The notes under the pieces were generated by a model. It saw only the letters and a program-made list of their open reading frames with translations. It did not search any database and was not told where the DNA came from. Both the position numbers and the translations under genes were made by a program. A stretch of DNA of 11,928 bases from DATGLE01 sp035294325. GTDB taxonomy: Bacteria; Chloroflexota; Ktedonobacteria; Ktedonobacterales; Ktedonobacteraceae. Where the stretch lies: positions 1 to 11,928 of the forward strand of contig DATGLE010000075.1 of assembly GCA_035294325.1 (NCBI GenBank), read 5' to 3'. Below, piece after piece: positions 7,714 to 11,928 of this stretch; the stretch's first letter is position 1; each line of letters starts with the position of its first letter.

Positions 7714-7956
7714 TCAGGGGACTTGCGACTCCTGAAGGCTCCGCCCAGGCCGAAGGACATTTATTGCCGCGTTGTGGTCGCGATCAAGCGAGCAACCACA
7801 CGCATATGTGTGCCACCGCTTAGAAAGGTCCTTTTTGATGATTGTACCACACCCTGAGCAAATTTGAGAGGTAAGCCTGGGATTTATTGGGATGACATTG
7901 CGCCCGGCACTCGCAGCCTTGACGTGTGTCATTTCGATAAACATACTCCATACAGT
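7714..7956 (-). pseudogene. tnpB: C-terminal remnant of IS200/IS605-family TnpB (OrfB)
   Basis: Only the last 76-80 residues of a TnpB-type RNA-guided nuclease remain; the whole protein is usually about 370-420 aa. Homology seems to begin near VWSMFIEMTHVKAASAGR (before the in-frame ATG at 7944). It continues through the family signatures NPRLTSQICSGCG and DRDHNAAINVL to a natural C-terminus. The first zinc knuckle (CSGC) and the last catalytic Asp (in DRD) are present. The second knuckle reads HTYACGC, where a CxxC would be normal, suggesting decay. The RuvC motifs upstream are absent: the frame hits a stop at 7996-7998, and the sequence beyond is promoter and leader of the plus-strand E1-alpha gene. 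No tnpA is nearby. The remnant ends about 60 bases before the fused E1 start and cannot be an active nuclease. Confidence 0.8.
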
Positions 7957-8009
7957 GCGAGATGGGTCTAAAAGAAGAGACGCAGCATGTGGTGATTACT
8001 TCCCGTGTG

Positions 8010-8039
8010 TTGCTTCCATGACATAGCAGGGCGTATAAT
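8010..8039 (+). promoter_or_regulatory. Sigma-70-type promoter for the orphan E1-alpha and GH42 genes
   Basis: TTGCTT (8010-8015) and a perfect TATAAT (8034-8039) are separated by 18 bases. Transcription would start near 8046, giving a leader of about 85 bases that includes a GGGGAG (8091-8096) and a possible 8-codon ORF. No other promoter of this quality lies before 8131. Confidence 0.55.
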
Positions 8040-8107
8040 GATTGCGGCCATCGCGGCACCCCGCCTGTGCAGCGGTCATCTTTTTCAGGTGGGGAGAATT
8101 TTAAGCT

Positions 8108-8134
8108 ATGTTTATGAAAAGTACGCGTAGATGA
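8108..8134 (+). CDS. Possible 8-codon leader ORF overlapping the E1-alpha start
   Basis: The frame ATG-TTT-ATG-AAA-AGT-ACG-CGT-AGA-TGA would encode MFMKSTRR. Its stop overlaps the E1-alpha start as ATGA (8131-8134), the usual geometry of translational coupling. GGGGAG (8091-8096) is 11 bases before its first ATG, whereas the E1-alpha ATG itself has no clear ribosome binding site. A reading frame this short may be chance. Confidence 0.3.
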   Translation: MFMKSTRR

Positions 8135-9069
8135 CGAATTTTGTCCCATCTCCTACACGCATACGTGACCTCTACACACGCATGTTGCTCACGCGGATTG
8201 TCGATGAGTGCGCCTGGCAGCTACATAAAGAGGGCAAGATCGATTTTGTCGCCAGCAGCCGTGGTCACGAAGCTGCCCAGGTGGGAAGCGCCGTCTGCAT
8301 CGAAGTAGGCACAGACTTTACCCTGCCATACTATCGCGATCTGGGGGTTGTGCTGACTATCGGCATGTCGCCGTATGAGGTTTTCCGCACGTACCTGCAA
8401 ATGCATGCGGCTACGGTGCACAATGAGCAGGGGGATGGTGCACAATGCCGCCCGGCTCCGCTGCATTGGGGCTATCACAAGCACAACGCCATCAGCGAGG
8501 CGGCTCCGGTGGCGACGCAGATCCTGCATGCCGCTGGCATCGCTTTCGCCTGCAAACTGCGCAAAGCCTCCGCCGTGACAGTCGCTTACTGCGGTGATGG
8601 CGCTACCGCCGAGCCAGATTTCTTTGAGGGTATCTGCTTCGCGGCGCAGCACCAGCTTCCCGCCATCTTTATCTGTGAACAGGATTGCACGCATAGCCGC
8701 GTGGGTGCGGCATCGGCTTCCTCCTGCACCGGCGCTCTGGCGCTCCCGGCCGGTCTTACCCACCGGCGCATCGACGGAGCAAATATCGCAACCGTCTATA
8801 CGGCAATGCGCTCTGCGATGCAGCATGCACGCGGTGGACACGGCCCTGTGCTTTTGGAGATGTACGTCACCCGCTCGACACCCGGCGCGGACGATCAGCG
8901 CTCCTCAGGCACACCGGGCGGCAGAGACCCGCTCTTATGTTGCCAGCGATTGCTGGAAGAGCAGGGTCTCTGGGATGATGCGTGGGCAGCGCAGATCCGC
9001 GCCCGCATCTCTGCTGAGGTTGAGCAGGCATTACAGGACGCTCTGCGCGATGCCCGGCCCAATCTATGA
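8131..9069 (+). CDS. Orphan E1-alpha-like protein with altered thiamine diphosphate site
   Basis: This 312-aa protein spans nearly the full alpha subunit of 2-oxo acid dehydrogenase E1, closest in pattern to BkdAA-type proteins (about 330 aa). SSRGHEAAQVGSA, LPYYRDLGVVLTIGMSPYEVF and APVATQILHAAGIA are typical. GDG (155-157) opens the ThDP motif, but where the family has E-N-N it reads EQD (183-185). The loop His expected in T-P-H-S-S-D-D is Gly252 (STPGADD). GRQMPxH has become CRPAPLH. The fold is probably kept while ThDP or magnesium binding is doubtful. It could be inactive, regulatory or specialised. No beta subunit is adjacent; the nearest is the fused E1 on the other strand. An in-frame TAG just before the ATG rules out a longer start. 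The GH42 gene follows in the same transcript. Confidence 0.85.
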   Translation: MTNFVPSPTRIRDLYTRMLLTRIVDECAWQLHKEGKIDFVASSRGHEAAQVGSAVCIEVGTDFTLPYYRDLGVVLTIGMSPYEVFRTYLQMHAATVHNEQGDGAQCRPAPLHWGYHKHNAISEAAPVATQILHAAGIAFACKLRKASAVTVAYCGDGATAEPDFFEGICFAAQHQLPAIFICEQDCTHSRVGAASASSCTGALALPAGLTHRRIDGANIATVYTAMRSAMQHARGGHGPVLLEMYVTRSTPGADDQRSSGTPGGRDPLLCCQRLLEEQGLWDDAWAAQIRARISAEVEQALQDALRDARPNL

Positions 9070-9080
9070 ACTATATCAAC

Positions 9081-9085
9081 AGGAG
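9081..9085 (+). promoter_or_regulatory. Ribosome binding site that sets the GH42 start
   Basis: AGGAG lies 7 bases before the ATG at 9093. The earlier in-frame ATG at 9066 overlaps the E1-alpha stop as ATGA and has no comparable site, so 9093 is preferred. Confidence 0.65.
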
Positions 9086-9092
9086 TTACTCT

Positions 9093-11108
9093 ATGTCCAC
9101 ATTTCCCGGCGCCATTCTCTACGGCGGCGACTATAATCCCGAACAATGGCTTGAAGATATATGGCGCGATGATATGCGCCTGATGAAAGTGGCGAATGTG
9201 ACAATGGTCACGATCAACGTCTTCTCCTGGGCATTGCTCGAACCGGCGCCGGACCACTACCAGTTTGACCAGTTGGATCGCGTCATGGATATGCTGGCCC
9301 AGCGAGGTATCGCCGCCGACCTTGCCACGGCCACCGCCTCACCGCCAACCTGGATGAGCCGGCTCTATCCCTCAATGCTCCCTGTGACGCGCGACGGCAA
9401 ACGGATGAGCCACGGCTCGCGCCAGGGCTATTGCCCGAACAGTCCCGATTATCGCCGCAAAGCCGCCGCGCTGGTGCGGCACCTGGCCGAGCGCTACGCC
9501 AATCATCCGGCGCTCGCCATGTGGCACATCAATAACGAATATGGCTGCCACGTTTCACAATGCTACTGCGACAATTGCGCCGCCGCCTTCCGCACCTGGT
9601 TGCAGGAGCGCTACCACGCGCTCGATGCGCTCAACTTCGCCTGGGGCACCAGCTTCTGGAGCCAGCACTACTACGATTGGGAGGATATCCTGCCGCCGCG
9701 CATCACTCCTGCTCAGAACAATCCCGGACAGGTCCTCGACTACTGGCGCTTCATGTCGGATTCTCTGCTGGCCTGCTATCTCATCGAAGCCGGCATCCTG
9801 CGCAGCGTGACGCCGCACATCCCCCTGACAACAAACTTCATGGCGGCCTTCAAGCCCGTCGATGGCTTTGCCTGGGCGCCACACATCGATATTATTTCTT
9901 TCGATATGTACCCATCCAACAGCGCTCCCGCCTGGGAGACAGCCTGCTCGCACGATCTGATGCGCTCACTCAAGGGAGGACGCCCGCACATTGTGATGGA
10001 GCAGGCGCCCAGCCAGGTGAACTGGATGCCGCAGAATCCGCAGAAGCGACCCGGACGCATGCGCCTCCACGTCATGCAGGGCATCGCGCACGGATCAGAC
10101 GGGGAGATGTTCTTTCAGTGGCGCCAGTCGCGAGCAGGCGCGGAGATGTTCCACAGCGCGGTCATCCCTCACGACGGCAGCGATGAAGGGCGCGTCTTCC
10201 GCCAGGTCGTACAGGTCGGAGAAGAACTGAAACGGCTCTCACCCGCAGTGCTGGATTCGCGCATTACTGCCCGCGCTGCCCTCTTGATGGATTGGCAGAA
10301 CTGGTGGGCCGTAGAGTACCAGCCGGGGCCGAGTAATCGCCTGCGCTACTGGCAGCAACTCCTGACCTGCTACCACGCGCTGCACCGGCAGAACATCGCT
10401 ATCGATATCGTAGCTCCCGACAGCGACCTGAGCACCTATCGCCTGGTCGTAGCGCCGCTGCTCTATATGCTGCGCCCCGGCATCGCGCAAAACCTGGAAC
10501 AGTTCGTGGCGAGCGGCGGGACGCTGCTCGTCACGTTCTTCAGTGGCATCGTGGATCAGCACAACCATGCGCAGGCGAACGGCTACCCCGGCGAACTGCG
10601 CAACCTGCTCGGCATCCATGTCGCGGAACTCGATCCCTGGACGCCGGAGATGAGCAACACCGTCATTGTGAAAGAAGGGCCGCTCGCCGGCAGCTACCCC
10701 TGCACATTGTGGGGCGAGGTGGTCAGGCTGGAGGGAGCGCGGGCGCTCGGCGTTTTCGCCGAAGATTATTATGCCGGCCAGCCAGCCTTGACGGTGAACC
10801 AGTTCGGCCAGGGCCGCGCCTACTATCTCGCCACGCAGGCCAGCGACGAACTGCTCGCCGGGCTGATGCAGCAGCTTTGCCGCGAGGCCGATATCGCGCC
10901 CATCCTGCGCGCTCCCGAAGGCGTGGAGGTGACGCAACGCGTGCGATCAGATGGCCGCTCGCTCTACTTCCTGCTCAACCACAGCGAGAGGGCCTTGAAC
11001 GTGGCGCTGCCGTCCGGTGCGTTCACTTCGCTGCTCGATGGCAAGAACGTGACGGGTGAGGTGACAATCCCGCCCGTTGATGTGATGGTGCTGCTGGAGC
11101 TTCAGTAA
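9093..11108 (+). CDS. GH42 family beta-galactosidase
   Basis: This 671-aa glycoside hydrolase would remove terminal beta-galactose from galacto-oligosaccharides or plant-derived galactosides by a retaining mechanism. Residues are counted from the ATG at 9093. The TIM barrel (about 1-390) opens with GGDYNPEQW, the standard family start. The acid/base is probably Glu149 (HINNEYG) and the nucleophile Glu303 (VMEQAPSQVNW). A zinc cluster typical of many GH42 enzymes is visible as Cys114, Cys157, Cys159 and Cys162 (GYCPNSP, CYCDNC). A trimerisation domain (about 395-590) and a small C-terminal beta domain (about 610-671) follow, so the protein is full length. No signal peptide is seen, implying cytoplasmic action on imported oligosaccharides. 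It lies 23 bases after the E1-alpha-like gene, an unusual partner; no sugar transporter or regulator is visible beside it. Confidence 0.95.
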   Translation: MSTFPGAILYGGDYNPEQWLEDIWRDDMRLMKVANVTMVTINVFSWALLEPAPDHYQFDQLDRVMDMLAQRGIAADLATATASPPTWMSRLYPSMLPVTRDGKRMSHGSRQGYCPNSPDYRRKAAALVRHLAERYANHPALAMWHINNEYGCHVSQCYCDNCAAAFRTWLQERYHALDALNFAWGTSFWSQHYYDWEDILPPRITPAQNNPGQVLDYWRFMSDSLLACYLIEAGILRSVTPHIPLTTNFMAAFKPVDGFAWAPHIDIISFDMYPSNSAPAWETACSHDLMRSLKGGRPHIVMEQAPSQVNWMPQNPQKRPGRMRLHVMQGIAHGSDGEMFFQWRQSRAGAEMFHSAVIPHDGSDEGRVFRQVVQVGEELKRLSPAVLDSRITARAALLMDWQNWWAVEYQPGPSNRLRYWQQLLTCYHALHRQNIAIDIVAPDSDLSTYRLVVAPLLYMLRPGIAQNLEQFVASGGTLLVTFFSGIVDQHNHAQANGYPGELRNLLGIHVAELDPWTPEMSNTVIVKEGPLAGSYPCTLWGEVVRLEGARALGVFAEDYYAGQPALTVNQFGQGRAYYLATQASDELLAGLMQQLCREADIAPILRAPEGVEVTQRVRSDGRSLYFLLNHSERALNVALPSGAFTSLLDGKNVTGEVTIPPVDVMVLLELQ

Positions 11109-11114
11109 TTTGAC

Positions 11115-11144
11115 AGAGGAAAAGCGGCGGTGCTATCCTCTTTA
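11115..11144 (+). terminator. Possible weak terminator after the GH42 gene
   Basis: AGAGGA (11115-11120) can pair with TCCTCT (11136-11141), with an inner AGC/GCT pairing. Only a short TTT run follows. It begins 6 bases after the GH42 stop, the right place, but the stem is modest. Confidence 0.35.
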
Positions 11145-11179
11145 ATGAGTGACCATTGATTTAATGAGGGACAATTGAT
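11142..11179. repeat. Two tandem 19-bp repeats
   Basis: TTAATGAGTGACCATTGAT (11142-11160) is followed directly by TTAATGAGGGACAATTGAT (11161-11179), 17 of 19 bases identical. They lie in the gap between the GH42 and GNAT genes and are AT-rich compared with their surroundings. They could be a tandem operator or a leftover of mobile-element terminal repeats; no transposase is adjacent. Confidence 0.75.
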
Positions 11180-11315
11180 GCTTACCCACACCTGAATAAT
11201 CTAGTTGATCACTGGCTGGCGCTCTCCTGCCAGCATGTCCGCTACCAGAACTAAACCGGATCTCCGCGCGTCAGTCTCCACTGATGCTTTTTCTCGTGCC
11301 CGCGCACCTCCTTTG

Positions 11316-11343
11316 TTGCTCGCTCCCCGGTGGTCAGTTATAT
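11316..11343 (+). promoter_or_regulatory. Weak candidate promoter for the GNAT gene
   Basis: TTGCTC (11316-11321) and TTATAT (11338-11343) are 16 bases apart, about 45 bases before the GNAT ATG. The -10 match is poor, so this is only the best candidate in the gap. The rest of the gap also holds a 6-bp GCTGGC/GCCAGC hairpin (11215-11234) and nothing else I recognise. Confidence 0.25.
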
Positions 11344-11386
11344 CGGTTGAATATGTTCACAGGACAGCAAAGGAGAAGATAGTATC

Positions 11387-11920
11387 ATGGCACAAATTAG
11401 AACAATGCGCGATAACGAGGCCGGGCGCGTGCGCGACCTGTGGTTGCAGATGTGCGCAGAAGCAGGAACGCCGCTCCCAGAGGCATCCGCGCGCCAGATC
11501 CTCACCAACCTCAAGCAGTATCCCGCCCACCAGAACGTCCGCTGCCTGGTAGTGGAAGAGCAGGGCAACCTCACTGGCTTTCTTACCTGCGCTCTGACCA
11601 GACATCCAATTGCTCCGGGGTTATCCGGTGAGATCGAAGAATTGTACGTGCAATCTGGCACACCACAGGAGCAAACGCTACTGGCAGAGCTTGTAAGGCA
11701 GGCGGTTGTCTACATGCAAGCTCAGGGAGCGAGAAGTATCCATACACACATTGGAATCGGGGAAGAGAGTCCAGAGGAGCCTGAACAAAGGGCTTTCTGG
11801 CAGTCACTTGGTTGGGTAAATGATATGACCATCTACTCAATCTACAGCGACGTTCCGGGCGACCCGGCCCTGCAACGCGTCTGGAATGAATACCGGGCGC
11901 AGCAGGGCAACGACCACTGA
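11387..11920 (+). CDS. GNAT-family N-acetyltransferase-like protein
   Basis: This 177-aa protein has the layout of a GNAT acetyltransferase, which moves an acetyl group from acetyl-CoA to an amine. The N-terminus (IRTMRDNEAGRVRDLWLQM) is a typical strand-helix opening. Central strands around 52-71 (RCLVVEEQGNLTGFLTCAL) lead to EIEELYV (82-88), which normally precedes the acetyl-CoA loop. The late segment RAFWQSLGWV (136-144) is the usual motif B. The loop itself reads VQSGTPQEQTLLAEL and lacks the clear Q/R-x-x-G-x-G/A signature, so cofactor binding is less certain than in a standard member. The substrate cannot be inferred. AGGAG sits 11 bases before the ATG, slightly far but usable. It is separated from the GH42 gene by 278 bases and is probably a separate unit. 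Confidence 0.8.
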   Translation: MAQIRTMRDNEAGRVRDLWLQMCAEAGTPLPEASARQILTNLKQYPAHQNVRCLVVEEQGNLTGFLTCALTRHPIAPGLSGEIEELYVQSGTPQEQTLLAELVRQAVVYMQAQGARSIHTHIGIGEESPEEPEQRAFWQSLGWVNDMTIYSIYSDVPGDPALQRVWNEYRAQQGNDH

Positions 11921-11928
11921 GCAATGTC

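Noticed and set aside
7820..8149. 109-codon minus-strand frame
   Set aside because: It covers the TnpB remnant in another frame plus the promoter and leader on the plus strand; no family resemblance is visible.
8221..8841. 206-codon minus-strand frame
   Set aside because: It is antisense to the E1-alpha-like gene; its length follows from the GC-rich codon pattern.
10239..10937. 232-codon minus-strand frame
   Set aside because: It is antisense to the GH42 gene, whose domains run continuously through this region.
11215..11234. Hairpin GCTGGC/GCCAGC as a terminator
   Set aside because: Short stem, 8-base loop, no T-tract, and more than 100 bases after the nearest stop codon.

Overview
The window is a GC-rich bacterial chromosomal segment. 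The gene families and style suggest a Chloroflexota bacterium, possibly class Ktedonobacteria: a TPR protein with a long Pro/Glu/Ala-rich middle, a multi-zinc-ribbon protein, a fused branched-chain-type E1 dehydrogenase, a GH42 beta-galactosidase and an IS200/IS605-type TnpB remnant. This placement is inference; no rRNA or tRNA gene is present to confirm it.

Minus-strand half (about 1-7950). Reading in the direction of transcription, the order is: a C-terminal scrap of a TnpB transposon protein (7714-7956); a fused alpha/beta E1 component of a 2-oxo acid dehydrogenase (5485-7647); a 355-base intergenic stretch packed with hairpins, including a near-perfect 28-bp inverted repeat; a 298-aa protein with five zinc ribbons (4233-5129); an M16-family zinc peptidase (2742-4019) behind a clear sigma-70-type promoter; and an 880-aa TPR/disordered protein (46-2688). 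The last two are 53 bases apart and probably form an operon.

Plus-strand half (about 8010-11928). A good promoter (TTGCTT-N18-TATAAT) and a possible 8-codon leader ORF precede a stand-alone E1-alpha-like protein (8131-9069). It has lost several of the residues that bind thiamine diphosphate. A GH42 beta-galactosidase follows 23 bases later (9093-11108). After a 278-base gap with a tandem 19-bp repeat comes a GNAT-type acetyltransferase (11387-11920).

The two E1 genes diverge from a short region that holds the transposon remnant. The fused E1 keeps the recognisable catalytic residues of both subunits. The orphan alpha has no beta partner, has an altered active site, and is tied to a sugar hydrolase instead of E2/E3 genes. 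That pairing and the hairpin-rich spacer are the most unusual things here. I see no CRISPR array, toxin-antitoxin pair, phage gene or known defence system.
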